From: Peribacillus frigoritolerans
Lineage (GTDB): Bacteria > Bacillota > Bacilli > Bacillales > DSM-1321
DNA: 64,000 nt
Assembly: GCA_030562215.1 (NCBI GenBank)
Contig: JAUPFL010000002.1
Location: 1 to 64,000, forward strand
Direction of reading: 5' to 3'
Positions 8,524 through 19,250 of this stretch are shown here, piece by piece. Positions within the stretch are counted from its first letter, which is position 1. Every line of letters starts with the position of its first letter. Position numbers and translations under genes: made by a program. The notes under the pieces were generated by a model, which did not search any database, was not told where the DNA came from, and was given only the letters and a program-made list of their open reading frames with translations.

Positions 8524-10466
8524 ATGATGAATTTGACCCCTTCTATGCGTTTGAAAGTGAAAAGGGATACGTTTTTTCTTCCGGAACCAAACAGAGGTGT
8601 GTATTTCAGGAATAACATAAGTTCGTTCCGTATGGAGGGCACCTCGATCGTTCAGTGGATTGAAAAGTTATTACCGATGTTCAACGGGAACCATACATTA
8701 AGCGAGTTGACCGATGGATTGCCTGACCCATACCGGAACCGGGTGATGGAAATCGCCGAGGTTTTGTACGGGAATGGGTTTGTTCGGGATGTAAGTCAGG
8801 ATAGTCCCCATCAATTAAGGGAACAAGTTCTTGAAAGGTATGCTTCGCAAATCGAGTTCCTGGAAAGCTGCGGTGATTCCGGGGCTCACCGTTTTGAAGC
8901 ATATCGAAAGAAAAGGGCGTTGGCTATAGGCTCTGGACCATTGTTCCTTTCATTGGTGTCCTCACTGATCGAATCCGGATTGCCCAAATTCCATATCCTC
9001 ATTACGGATACGTTACCGACCAATCGAAAAAGATTGAATGAGATTGTGGCACATGCGCGTAAGACGGACGACGAGGTTACCATAGAGGAGGTTGTGCTCA
9101 AGAAGGGAGCAGGGATTGAATGGCAGGAAATCGTGCAGCCTTTTGACTCGATATTATATGTATCACAGGAGGGTGATATAGAGGAATTAAGAGAACTTCA
9201 TTCGGTTTGCAGGCAAGGGGAAAAGATCCTGTTTCCTGCGTTGATCATCAATCAAGTTGGCATGGCTGGTCCGCTCGTCCATCCGGATTCCAAGGGATGC
9301 TGGGAGTCAGCGTGGCATCGTTTACATCAAGCTGAGCTGGAAAAGAATCAGGCACCGACTTCCTTTTCCGCCACAGCCGGGGCGATGTTAGCCAATATAA
9401 TGGTATTCGAATGGTTCAAAGAAGCTACAGGCGTTACGACAGCGGAACAAGCCAATCAATTTTATTTGTTGGATATGGATACATTGGAGGGGAAATGGCA
9501 TCCGTTCATTCCCACCCAGGGGTGACGGGAAAAGGGGCTGCTGCCTGGATCGAAGATTTTGAACAGCGGCTTGAACAGAAAGCGGACCCAGGTGATCCGG
9601 GGAAGGTGTTCATGTATTTCAGCCGGTTGACATCCTCGGAATCCGGAATCTTTCATAGATGGGATGAGGGGGATTTAAAACAGCTGCCGTTGGCTCAATG
9701 CCGCGTTCAGGTTGTTGATCCGCTGTCGTCCGGTCCGGCCAAACTCCTGCCCGAAATTATCCGTTCAGATCTGACGCATGAGGAAGCGAGGCGGGAAACC
9801 GGTCTTGCAGGAGTTGAGGCATATGTATCCCGAACACTCAGCCAGCTCGTTGCGACTCTTCCGCCGCTTCAGGGAGCAGACGGAATAAAGGAATCGGTCG
9901 GGGTCGGAGCAGGGGAAACATTTGCTGAATGTGTTTGCCGTGGATTGCAAAGCAGTTTGGATACAGAGTTTTTAAATAAGCGGTTCAACCAGGAGAAACT
10001 TTTGACGGTGCAGTTGGCTCAAGTGGAAGATGAGCGCTGCAGGTATTATTTACAAGCGCTGACCCGACTGCAAGGAGATCCGATCATCGCGCTGGGTGAG
10101 GAAGTGTCCGGTTTCCCGGTAGTTTGGGCAGGAACGAGCGATGGCTGGTCCGGCGCTGTCGGTTTGAATGTAACGATCGCATTACGGAACGCGTTGCAAA
10201 AGGCTGTCATGAAAGTCCAAAACCAGACAGTTTGCCTCACAGCCCCAGGTTTAGTGGCATCGCCTGTTCTTGAGAAAGAAAAGATGAATCTTGTGATTCC
10301 TTCATGCGGGGTGAAAGGGAATTCCGAATTGGTACAGTCCGCCATTCAAGTCTTGAAGAAGAACAGTAAGCGAATCTGTGTTTTCGAATTAGATCTGGAA
10401 CCTCTCTTGAAGGAAGAAATGGCAGGAGTGTTCGGGGTGTTTTTGCGAGAGGGGGAATCAGGGTGA
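8524..10466 (+). CDS. Thiazole-containing bacteriocin maturation protein, ThiF-like (frameshifted)
   Basis: Start ATG 8524 (or 8527) behind AGGAGG at 8512-8517. The product is about 647 residues. The opening LTPSMRLKVKRDTFFLPEPN and the following YFRNNISSFRMEG and QWIEKLLPMFNG segments are what I recall of the 'putative thiazole-containing bacteriocin maturation protein' family (TIGR03693) that always accompanies heterocycloanthracin precursors. The N-terminal part resembles the leader-binding winged helix of TOMM systems and the middle a degraded E1/ThiF fold. One frameshift near 9516 is a missing C (CCCACCC for CCCCACCC). The stop overlaps the GTG of the next gene (GTGA), indicating translational coupling. 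The biochemical role is not established. Confidence 0.85.
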
Positions 10467-12404
10467 AAACTGACGTATTGGTTGTCGGGGAAGGAGTGTT
10501 GGCCGACCATGTTCATGGGGACCTGTCCGGCCAATATCAGGTGAATCGCCAAACCGATTTCGAGGCAGGAATCCCGCAAACGACGGCGATGGTCCTTCTG
10601 CTGCAAGATGCTTGGAATCCCGCTGTCCATGTAAAGGCGGAAGAGGTGATAGGGCAAGCGGGCATTCCATGGCTGCGGGGGTTCGTATCATTTGGGGAGG
10701 GAGTGGTAGGTCCGCTGGTGCGCCCGGGTGTTCCTGGCTGCTCACAGTGTGCGGACCAAAGGCATCTCATGGCGGGGCGTGATCGAAAAGAAATGTGGGG
10801 AATCCGCCGGCAGCTGGAGGAAAATGGGGGATGGAGCGTGATGCGGCAGCATCCCGCACAGGACTTTTACAGATGGCCCACTTGATTTGTGCAGAGGTAA
10901 GGAAGGTGATGAAAGGAGAGCGCGCCCGGTCGGAAGGGCATGTTTCTTTAATCAGCCTGAAAACGCTGAATGGTTCGTGGCACTCATTTTTACCAGATCC
11001 ATTGTGTCCGGTTTGCTCAACATTACCTGATGACTCGAAGGAGCGTGCTAGGATTTCGCTGCAGCCAAGTCCGAAAATCAGTCCAGACAGTTACCGAACC
11101 CGTTCAATGGATGAGCTGAAAGAAGTGCTGGCCAAGGATTACTTGGACCACCGTACAGGATTCCTGAACAATAAAATGATAGATCTTGTGCCGCCATTTG
11201 CCGATGTAAGTGTTAATTTGCCTTTGTTCATAGGAGATGAGGGGGCGGCTGGCCGGACTCTCTCATATGCGGTCAGTGAGATGACTGCCATATTGGAGGG
11301 ATTGGAAAGGTATTGCGGAATGGAGCCCGCGGTAAACGGACAGTCATACATGACAGCTACAACAACCTGAAAGATTCTGCGCTCGATCCCACCAGGATCG
11401 GGGTGCACTCGAAGGAAAATTATGCACAGCCTGATTTCCCGTTTCAACCGTTTAATCCTGACCGCTCGATAGATTGGGTGTGGGGCCACTCATTCTTGCA
11501 AGAGCGGCCGATCTTGGTCCCGGAGTTGCTTTCCTATTACAGCTTGGGCTGCGGTCATGGATTTGTCTATGAAACTTCAAATGGCTGCGCTTTAGGAGGA
11601 AGTTTGGAGGAGGCCATTTTCTACGGCATCATGGAAGTGGTCGAACGTGATTCGTTCCTGCTGACCTGGTATGCGCAGCTGCCCCTCACACGCCTTGACC
11701 CAAAATCTGCAAATGACAAAGAACTTGAGCTGATGATTGACAGGGCGAGGGCGGCAGCGGGATATGATATCCATTTATTTAATTCGACGATGGAGCATGG
11801 TATACCGAGCGTATGGGCGCTGGCGAAAAACAGGAAACAAAAAGGATTGAATATCATCTGTGCGGCAGGGGCCCATCTGGACCCGATCCGGGCTGTCAAA
11901 AGCGCGGTCTTCGAGTTGGCTGGCATGATGCTGACACTTGACGATAAATTGGAAGAGAACCGGGATGAGGTTGAGAAAATGCTGCATGATTCCTCACTGG
12001 TACGGAAAATGGATGATCATGGCATGCTGTACGGTTTACCGCAAGCCGAAGAGCGACTGCAGTTTCTGCTGGATGATGACCGCCCGATGCGAACATTCGC
12101 AGAAGAATATGGGGAAAAGGTGAACCATCCGGACTTGACGGAAGATTTGCAGGAAATCCTTCAGGAGTTTCGCCGATTGCAACTCGAGGTGATTGTGGTG
12201 GATCAGACGACACCGGAAATAGCACGGAATGGATTACATTGCGTGAAAGTGCTGATCCCAGGGATGCTGCCGATGACATTCGGCCATCATCTTACCCGCA
12301 TAACGGGGCTTGAGAGAATACTGAGGGTTCCGATGGAACTTGGATATGCTGAACGGCCGCTTGATTTCGAACAGCTCAATCCGCATCCGCATCCTTTTCC
12401 ATAA
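10463..12404 (+). CDS. TOMM cyclodehydratase, fused leader-binding/zinc domain and YcaO (SagC/SagD-like; frameshifted)
   Basis: About 647 residues, GTG start overlapping the previous stop. The N-terminal third is the E1-like partner domain. CSQC (C93, C96) and CPVC (about 182, 185) give the expected zinc tetrad, set in GPLVRPGVPGCSQC and LPDPLCPVC contexts. The C-terminal part is the YcaO ATP-dependent cyclodehydratase. SNGCALGGSLEEAIFYGIME followed by VVERDS carries the ATP-binding signature, and the chain ends in the proline-rich tail NPHPHPFP typical of azoline-forming YcaO enzymes. It would cyclise precursor cysteines to thiazolines. Two frameshifts, near 10850 and 11335, disrupt the reading but not the domain order. 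The next gene starts 23 bp on. Confidence 0.9.
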
Positions 12405-12427
12405 GCGGTGACGTAGGAGGTTGGAGG

Positions 12428-13993
12428 ATGAGTCTAGAGGCATTTTTGCACAATTTACATTTTGATATCGAAAAGGCAAGTCCGCCGGATTGGGAAGTGG
12501 ATTGGGATGATGCGCCGCTGACGTATAAGCTTTACCGTGACTTGCCTGTATTTCCACTATCACTGGAGGTGCCGCTGACGCTCGAGGGGAGAGCGGGCCA
12601 TCAAAGCAGGACCTCAAAGGAATCGGTCATTTCCTCTGGTATGCATATGGCCTGACCCAAGTCAGTCAGGTACCGAGATCCTCGGAATCAGAGGACCTCA
12701 TGCAGTCATTCCGGCGTTTTCCACCTTCAGGGGGAGCTTTGTATCAAGCGAATTGTACGTATACTTGAAGATGGAGGAAATACCTGCTGGCGTATACCAT
12801 TATGATGCGGCACACCACCGGTTGGTTTTGCTGAGGGAAGGGAATTTTGATTCATATGTAACAAAGGCTCTTGGTGGAACCATTGATATGTCCGCATGCT
12901 TCGGCACGGTTTTTGTATCGACGATGTTTTGGAAAAACTTCTACAAATATAATAACTTTTCATACCGTCTTCAAGGACTTGATGCAGGCGTGCTTCTTGG
13001 ACAGTTGCTCGAAGTGGCGAAACGCTTTGGAATCGCTGCCGGGGTGTGTTTCCAATTCCTTGATCGGGCCATCAATCATCTGCTCGGGCTTTCGGAAGAG
13101 GAAGAGAGCACGTATGCGGCGATCCCCTTATCGGCAGAACCTACTTGTAGATTTAGGGAAGAAAGGAGTATGGAACGACCTGTCACTTCAACGGAATTAT
13201 TGCTGGAATTGAAGGGGATTCAGCCTGAACACTATGTTCGGTCGCAGAGGATCAGGGAATTTCCGATGCTAATCAAAATGAATGAAGCATCGATGATCGA
13301 ATCCACCCAATCATTCCGGCGGATCCATCCAAAGGATGGGGCGGAATCGAAGGGAAAATTGTAGCCCTTCCTATCGTGAAGCGGTTGTCCTATGACTTGG
13401 CATCAGTTTGCCGAAAGCGATTTTCACCTGAAATGGACTTCGTACTCGGGAAAGTCAGTCAATCGCAACTTGCCGCTCTCCTGCAGGAGGCTACCGCTTC
13501 GTTCTCCTATCGAAATGACTTGGATGGAACAAACGAGAACAACGAAAATCGCGTTTCCCTCTATGCTTGTTTATATAATGTGGAAGACATACAAGATGGT
13601 GCATACCATTATGACAGCACGACACATTCATTACGACAGATACAACCAGGAGATCATCGGCTCCTATTGCAATACGGAATGTCCCTCGATATCATGAATT
13701 TTCAGCAAGTGCCGATCTGCATACATGTAGTTGGTGAGCGGGATCATTCCAAAACGCAACTTGGATATAGAGGATACCGGATCCAGCAAATGGAGGCAGG
13801 GATGCTCGTTCAGAAATTACTGCTGGCGTCGTCAGCCCTCGGAATGAACGGGCACCCGCTGCTCGGCTTTGATGTGAATATGTGTGATGAACTTTATAAG
13901 ATGGACGGTCCGCAAAGGAAAACGAGCCTGATCCAGATCCCGATCGGACACTATCTGAATCGCCCTTGGCTGAAGGGGAGTCTGCATAGTTGA
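12428..13993 (+). CDS. SagB-type FMN dehydrogenase, two nitroreductase-like halves (frameshifted)
   Basis: About 522 residues from ATG 12428 (GGAGG upstream). The product should oxidise thiazolines to thiazoles using FMN. The first half holds a GALYPSELYVYL-like segment once the shift near 12740 is repaired, then IPAGVYHYDAAHHRL and MSACFGTVFVSTMFWKN. The second half repeats the pattern as IQDGAYHYDSTTHSLRQI and ends with the GHYLNRPW type of nitroreductase tail. A duplicated nitroreductase fold is usual for the Bacillus members of this family. Frameshifts lie near 12600, 12740 and 13360. It is the last gene of the cluster. No dedicated exporter or immunity gene is visible next to it. Confidence 0.85.
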
Positions 13994-14003
13994 AGAAGAT
14001 GAA

Positions 14004-14046
14004 ACGAAAGCCTCCATTTCATTTGAGATGGACGCTTTGTTTTTAT
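14004..14046 (+). terminator. Terminator closing the TOMM cluster
   Basis: AAAGC-C-TCCAT and ATGGA-C-GCTTT pair around TTCATTTGAG and run into GTTTTTATTTT. It lies directly after the dehydrogenase stop and supports the cluster's right boundary. Confidence 0.75.
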
Positions 14047-14183
14047 TTTGTAGTAAGGCAGAGTGCAATAATCTCTGCTGAAGATTATACTGAAAAAAGG
14101 TTTTACTGCTTTTGGGAATGAATAAGTATATAAAGTTATTGATGCAGTACGCTTTTATCTAAACATTTTAAAGGATGTAGCTT

Positions 14184-15621
14184 ATGGAATGGAAAACTGA
14201 CAGAAAATCCAAGAAGCCTCTATATAAACAAATAGCAGCTTACATCGAGAGTGGCATTGCTGATGGAACATTCCTATTGGATAAGCCGTTACCGTCTGAA
14301 CGCTTCTTGGCAAGTGAACTGGGAGTTAACAGAAGCACAGTTGTTGCGGCTTATGATGAATTGGAAGCAAATGGGCTGGTTGAACGAAAAAAGGAAGCGG
14401 AACGATGATCAGCAAGGATATTTGGGGAATTACCAGAAAACGTATCCCTAGTTGGAATAGATATATCGAGGCGGGTTCTTTTTTGCCCAATATGCCAGTA
14501 ACCCAAAGAATACGTAAAGAGACGGAAGGGCATAACCTTATTAACTTTGCTAGTGGGGAGCTTTCAGAAGACTTATTTCCAGTCCAACCCTTGCGTGAAA
14601 TCATTTCCAATAGGTCATTCATTGGCAGCTTAGGTTATGATCACCCACAAGGCAATGCGGTTTTAAGGGAAACGATAACCGATCATGTTAAACAGTATAG
14701 AGAATTGAAACGGATCCATCTTCTATACTCATTACTTCTGGTGCACAGCAAGCCCTGCATCTGGTGGTCCAATGCTTGTTAAAGCCAGGGGATGCCGTTG
14801 TATTGGAAGATCCATCATATAGTTACAACCTTCCCATCTTTCAATCCGCGGGGCTAAGGATTTTTCCTTTGCCGGTTGATAAAGACGGCATCAACCCAGA
14901 GGATTTACTGGGACTCCATAAAAAACACCGGATCAGGATGATTTTTTTGAACCCTATATTTCAAAATCCTACAGGAACTGTCCTTCATATCAACCGCCGT
15001 AAAAGGATTCTTGAGCTTTCATCCGAATATGGAATCCCGGTCATAGAAGACGATCCTTATAGTTTAACTTCCTTTGCCGGGGAAGAAATTTCCACTCTTA
15101 AATCGATGGACAACAACGGAAATGTTTTATATATAAGCTCTTTGTCAAAAATCGTTGCTTCCGGTTTAAGAATTGGGTGGATTATAGGACCGAAATCAGT
15201 CATAGACAGACTATCGGATGCTAAGCAGCAGGTTGACTTCGGTCATGGTTCATTCACTCAATGGATAGCAAACGATTTTTTGGATTCAGAGTATTTTCCT
15301 GCCCATATTGCCGGCTTAAGGGGGCATCTGGAAAAAAGAAGGGATGCAATGGTTTCGAGTCTTCAACAATTCCTGCCAAAAAAGTGGATTATTATTCGCC
15401 AAATGGCGGAATTCATTTGTGGTGTAGGCTGAAAGTGCCATTGAACGAAATAAAGTTACTGGAGGAATCCATCAAAAAGAGGAGTCATATATGTCCCGGG
15501 TTCAACGCTAGGTACAAATAAGGAATACGTACGCTTTACTTTTGGAAGGGAAAGTGAGGATTCCATTCACGAAGGCATCAAAAGGTTTGCAGAGGCTGTA
15601 AAAAAGTTTATAATCATATGA
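14184..15621 (+). CDS. MocR/GabR-type regulator: GntR DNA-binding domain fused to aminotransferase (frameshifted)
   Basis: About 478 residues. Residues 1-70 form a GntR winged helix (PLYKQIAAYIESGI, LPSERFLASELGVNRSTV, then AAYDELEANGLV). The rest is a fold-type-I PLP aminotransferase, with GYDHPQGNAVLRE, NPIFQNPTGTV, VIEDDPYSL and the lysine region ISSLSKIVASGLRIGW. Such MocR proteins bind PLP or amino compounds and regulate vitamin B6, GABA or amino acid genes; the target here is not evident because no partner gene sits divergently. At least four single-base frameshifts (near 14393, 14735, 15405, 15500) break the frame. The reading resumes each time and ends at TGA 15619-15621. ATG 14184 has AAAGGATG upstream. 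Confidence 0.8.
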
Positions 15622-15627
15622 TTCCAG

Positions 15628-16022
15628 ACTGTAGACAAACTTGATGAAATATCAGTTTGCCTGCAGTTTTTTTGTGCAATTTATACGTTGATTTCCACTC
15701 CAGGCACTCGCTTTCCGCGGGCGGTCCGGGAGCCTCCTCGGCGCAAGCGCCTGCGGGGTCTCCCTTCGACGCGCTTTTCCCGCAGGAGTCTCGTACCTTC
15801 CGTTCCAATCAACTTTGTTTTAACAGTTAGATGGAACATCTTTTGTCGGCAAAAGGAATGTGCCATCATCGGCATCATACAGACTGTAGATAAACTCGAC
15901 AATAATGGAGTCGCCTACAGTTATTTATGGATTGTACAAAGTAGACTTTGATTTCCGCTACATGCACTCGTATTGGGTCAGTTGTTTCAGGATCATCATT
16001 TGGTGAAAGTTACGTTCCAAAC
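15628..16022 (-). repeat. Composite dispersed repeat, reverse orientation, with a family A element
   Basis: Reverse-oriented relative of the blocks at 1.07-2.15 kb. It has the stem-loop tail at 15628-15671 (CAGTTTGCCTGCAG then T run) and a full family A element at 15687-15813. That element has ends GTTGATTTCC and GGTTGATTGGAACGG on opposite strands and a GC-rich centre with CTCCTCGGCGCAAGCGCCTG. The lead-in segment is recognisable at 15976-16022. No protein is encoded. Confidence 0.7.
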
Positions 16023-16041
16023 CCCTGTTGTCTACTAGTTG

Positions 16042-16069
16042 GAATCATGACAAAGTCATGATTCTTTTT
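16042..16069 (+). terminator. Terminator-like hairpin
   Basis: GAATCATGAC and GTCATGATTC form a perfect 10-bp stem with loop AAA, followed by TTTTTC. There is no gene immediately upstream; it may belong to transcription leaving the repeat. Confidence 0.7.
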
Positions 16070-16419
16070 CTGTCTTTTTTGTGGATGCAAGTTGGAATTG
16101 AGTTCCTGCAATCCGCCGTATTTTAGCGATTTCTTCAGTGGCGCTTTGCGTTTTTCTATGTATATGAACGAAAGAATTCAACAAGTGGATGGTGGAAATT
16201 TCACTTGATTGGATGGTCCTAAAATTGGTTGTTCTTTTATTATAGAGAAGAAGGCTTTTTCTAATATATTTACTCAGTAAACACGAAGAGCGATCTACCT
16301 GTCATTTTGACATGCAAATTAAGCACGGTCTTTATGTAGTTACACTGGAGATATACGATGAGAATCGGAATGATTGAGATGGGTCAAAAATAGATAATAA
16401 TATTGGGAGGCGTTGATGC

Positions 16420-16614
16420 ATGACGGTAAGTGTAATATTAGTAGTGGCCATTAGTTTAGTTGCCCTGGTTGGCACCCTTTCATTAGCGGGGAAGAGTGAT
16501 AGTGATTATTCTGCAGCAACGAGAGGGAATTTGTTGAACCTTAGTTATATTTACATTGGTCTCGCCCTAGTATTAACTGTGGGCATCATCTACTTCGTAA
16601 TAAAATCAGCCTAA
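16420..16614 (+). CDS. Small two-helix membrane protein
   Basis: 64 residues from ATG 16420 with GGGAGG at 16405-16410. There are two hydrophobic helices, about residues 3-22 and 43-61, joined by a polar loop SDSDYSAATRGNLLNLS. From memory this shape and the D.DYS..T..NL.NLS pattern resemble short Bacillus proteins annotated as potential contributors to bacillithiol synthesis (BshB3), but I am not sure of that match. It stands alone between repeat DNA and yfmQ, so context gives no function. Confidence 0.65.
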   Translation: MTVSVILVVAISLVALVGTLSLAGKSDSDYSAATRGNLLNLSYIYIGLALVLTVGIIYFVIKSA

Positions 16615-16965
16615 GATATCACATGAATGATTATTATAATAGTATATCAAAATGCATTGACGAGTTATTCAAAGTCATACTCTATTTGTGTGAAAATGTG
16701 AATTTTTTCACAAATGTGGCGGGAATATGAACGGTAAGAATCTGATCGATACCTTGAAAAAATCACCTTTGTAAGCTGAGTGAACAATCCTTTCGGCACA
16801 TTTATGGATAAAAAATTTAAACGAAAAATAAATGGGTGATTATGTTTTGTACCCTCCTTCAAGTACAACTTTTAACCAAAAATGAAACGTTAATAGAACG
16901 GTCACTTCAACTGACCGCCTCTTTACTTTAATCATTAAATAATAATGTAGCGGAGATGATCAAAT
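16615..16965. other. Intergenic region without a recognisable gene
   Basis: AT-rich, no ORF with a plausible ribosome site on either strand. A short inverted repeat CGGTCA..TGACCG at about 16899-16918 could be a weak terminator or an operator for the gene that follows. Nothing else is seen. Confidence 0.4.
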
Positions 16966-17415
16966 ATGACATGGCCTGTATTGATTTTGACAATTATCTT
17001 AAGTTTGCTTAAATTATTAGTTACCTGTCTTCCGACAGATGCAGTGAATTGGATTATGAGTAAATTTAAAATGCATTCAGAAATTAGTGACGCGGATGCA
17101 ATCGTAACCTTTGATGGAAAACGTTTGGAAGGTGAAGATGAAATTGAAGTGCTTAATTATTTTAACGAAGCTAAGTTTTTGAAAAAAAATCATATATTCC
17201 CCGGGAATGAGAAATTGTTTTTACATCCAGAGAACAGTGGGACTCCAATAATAATTGATGTAAAAAGAGGAAAAAACGATGTTAGATTATATGTGTACAT
17301 TTACAACGACCACGTGGATGTAGTCAAACAGTACAAGAATAAAGTAGTTGCGTATAGTCTTCTTTCCGAAAGCCTTCAAGAACGTTACATGCCAGTAATA
17401 AGGAATTTAGTTTAA
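16966..17415 (+). CDS. yfmQ: YfmQ-family protein
   Basis: 149 residues, ATG 16966 behind CGGAGATGAT. A hydrophobic N-terminal helix (about residues 3-22) is followed by MSKFKMH, VTFDGKRLEG, NYFNEAKFL, IFPGNEKLFLHP and YNDHVDVVKQYK. These match my memory of the B. subtilis YfmQ family, a conserved Bacillus protein of unknown role. It looks membrane anchored with an extracytoplasmic or cytoplasmic globular part. A single-gene unit with its own terminator; no functional partner next to it. Confidence 0.7.
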   Translation: MTWPVLILTIILSLLKLLVTCLPTDAVNWIMSKFKMHSEISDADAIVTFDGKRLEGEDEIEVLNYFNEAKFLKKNHIFPGNEKLFLHPENSGTPIIIDVKRGKNDVRLYVYIYNDHVDVVKQYKNKVVAYSLLSESLQERYMPVIRNLV

Positions 17416-17428
17416 AAGGAACAAAAGT

Positions 17429-17461
17429 AAACTGCACCCCAATTGGAGATGCAGTTTTTTT
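17429..17461 (+). terminator. Terminator after yfmQ
   Basis: AAACTGCA and TGCAGTTT pair around CCCCAATTGGAGA, followed by a T7 run. It lies 14 bp after the yfmQ stop. Confidence 0.8.
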
Positions 17462-17554
17462 ATATGATGAATAACGAAAATGACTTTCGGTATGGTTAAG
17501 TTAAACAAGCAAACTGATAGCTTCAATGTAATTTTTTAACGGATCGGCCAAAAG

Positions 17555-18397
17555 TCAGTCTGTCTCGGTTAATACCTTTAAAGTCTTTTCCCTGATGCTT
17601 ATCCTGTTTTTATAATCTTTAGCTACCAACTCTGTATATATTAAATCAAAAAGTAATAGTAGCGGAAGCAATGGAGAGATGTTTTGTCCCATATGCATGC
17701 TGTTTTTGCTTGTGACCAATAGTGATAGATCGCCAAGCTGTGAGAGCTCGGAATTCTTATCTCCAGTAAAGACCAAGATGCATGCGCCTTGCTTCTTTGC
17801 GATTTTAACTGCAGAAATCACTTCTTTCGTCGTTCCGGAAATGGAAATGCCGATGACAACACTATTCTCGTTACTTAAAGCTGCATCCATCATGGACTGA
17901 TGGGGGTCTGTAATGGCTTCGACAGTTAAGCCGATTCGAAAAAACTTGGACTTGAACTCCTGGGCCGCTATACCTGAACTTCCTATTCCATATACATGAA
18001 TCTTATTTGCCTTCGTAAGGAAAGATACAGCTTTTTGGATATTGCCATATGTCGTTATATGAAAGGTATTATCAATGATACCTAAGTGATCTTGATACAG
18101 TTTAGCGAAATAATCCACCTGCTTGATGTTCTTCATGTTTTTCGGCGTATTCTGGAGATCCACGAATCTTTTTAACTCATGCCTGAACTCATTAAACCCA
18201 GAAAAGGCTAATTTCTGGCAGAAACGCGTAATGGTTGCAGGTGAAATATGAAGCTTTTTAGCTATTTGACTGATGGTTAACTGACTTACTTCTTCAGGGC
18301 GCTGCAGAATATAATTGGCCAATTCTTCCTCTGTTTTGGTGAACTTGTCCATGCTGCACTCTATGCCATATATGAGGTTTTCTGCTAGATATTCCAT
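17555..18397 (-). CDS. MurR/RpiR-family transcriptional regulator
   Basis: About 280 residues. I prefer ATG 18397 (GGGTGAT just upstream) over the in-frame ATG 18409. An N-terminal RpiR helix-turn-helix (LTISQIAKKLHISPATITRF, then CQKLAFSGFNEFRHELKRF) is followed by a SIS phosphosugar-binding domain with IHVYGIGSSGIAAQEFK and NENSVVIGISISGTTKEVI. Such proteins sense amino-sugar phosphates. It is transcribed in the same direction as, and just downstream of, the PTS-NanE pair, and very probably regulates it with a ManNAc-6-P or GlcNAc-6-P type effector. A terminator lies between nanE and this gene, so it may also have its own promoter. Confidence 0.85.
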   Translation of the reverse strand: MEYLAENLIYGIECSMDKFTKTEEELANYILQRPEEVSQLTISQIAKKLHISPATITRFCQKLAFSGFNEFRHELKRFVDLQNTPKNMKNIKQVDYFAKLYQDHLGIIDNTFHITTYGNIQKAVSFLTKANKIHVYGIGSSGIAAQEFKSKFFRIGLTVEAITDPHQSMMDAALSNENSVVIGISISGTTKEVISAVKIAKKQGACILVFTGDKNSELSQLGDLSLLVTSKNSMHMGQNISPLLPLLLLFDLIYTELVAKDYKNRISIREKTLKVLTETD

Positions 18398-18485
18398 TTG
18401 ATCACCCATTCCGGATTTCTTATATGTATTTATAGTTTAATGTATCCATTAGGGACGTCAATAACCTGAGGAACCATGAATCGTA

Positions 18486-18520
18486 AAAAAGACCCAAACT
18501 GTTGCCAGTCTGGGTCTTAT
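18486..18520 (-). terminator. Terminator after nanE (leftward)
   Basis: On the minus strand AAGACCCA and TGGGTCTT pair around a short AC-rich loop and are followed by TTTTTT. It lies just past the nanE stop. Confidence 0.75.
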
Positions 18521-18527
18521 CATTACT

Positions 18528-19219
18528 CTATTCTTGGATAGCGTCCACGAATCTTTTAGTGATTTGCTGCGGCCTGGTAATGGCACCGCCCACCACTACA
18601 GCATGGACATTCATGTCCAATACAGAGCGGGCGATTTCTGGTGTAATGACATTACCTTCAGCGATGACTTTTGCTTTGTTCACTGCTTTTACTATTTCTT
18701 TGAGCACAGCATAGTCATCCTGATATATTTTCTGGCCGAGAGTTTCGTTCGTATAGCCGTATAACGTGGGTGCCACAATATCGAATCCTAAATCGTCAGC
18801 GTATTTGGCCTCCTCAATGGTGGATACATCCGCCATTAGTAGTACATCCGGATATTTTGCTCTTATTTCACCATAAAACTGCTTTAACGTTTTACCGTCA
18901 GGCCTTACCGGGATGTAGCATCCGTTGCAATGATTTCCGCTTTGGTTTCCATCAATGCATCGATTTCGGCCATGGTGGGAGTGATATAGACATCGTTTTG
19001 TCCATACACCTGTTTAATGATCCCTATGACTGGAAGGTCCACATTTTTCTTGATTTCCATTATGTCAGCTACAGAGTTGGCGCGAATGCACTTCGCACCG
19101 CCTTCTTTGGCAGCAATGGCCATGCGTCCCATAATAAAAGAGCTGTGCAGCGGCTCATTCTCCAATGCTTGACATGATACAATTAAGCCTTTGTGAATTT
19201 TATCCAGCACCTGTTGCAT
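18528..19219 (-). CDS. nanE: N-acetylmannosamine-6-phosphate 2-epimerase (frameshifted)
   Basis: TIM-barrel NanE of about 230 residues, converting ManNAc-6-P to GlcNAc-6-P in the cytoplasm. The start is ATG 19219 with AAGGACG eight bases upstream; longer frames lack this. Recognisable NanE segments are [49 protein letters not shown] and [15 protein letters not shown]. One frameshift near 18910 (GG for GGG) separates the two halves. It lies 31 bp after the PTS gene and ahead of the RpiR regulator, forming an amino-sugar uptake and entry unit. No NanA lyase or NagA is adjacent, so the imported sugar is probably ManNAc or a related hexosamine rather than sialic acid. Confidence 0.85.
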
Positions 19220-19250
19220 GTTTAACACGTCCTTATCGTTGTCTATGTTC

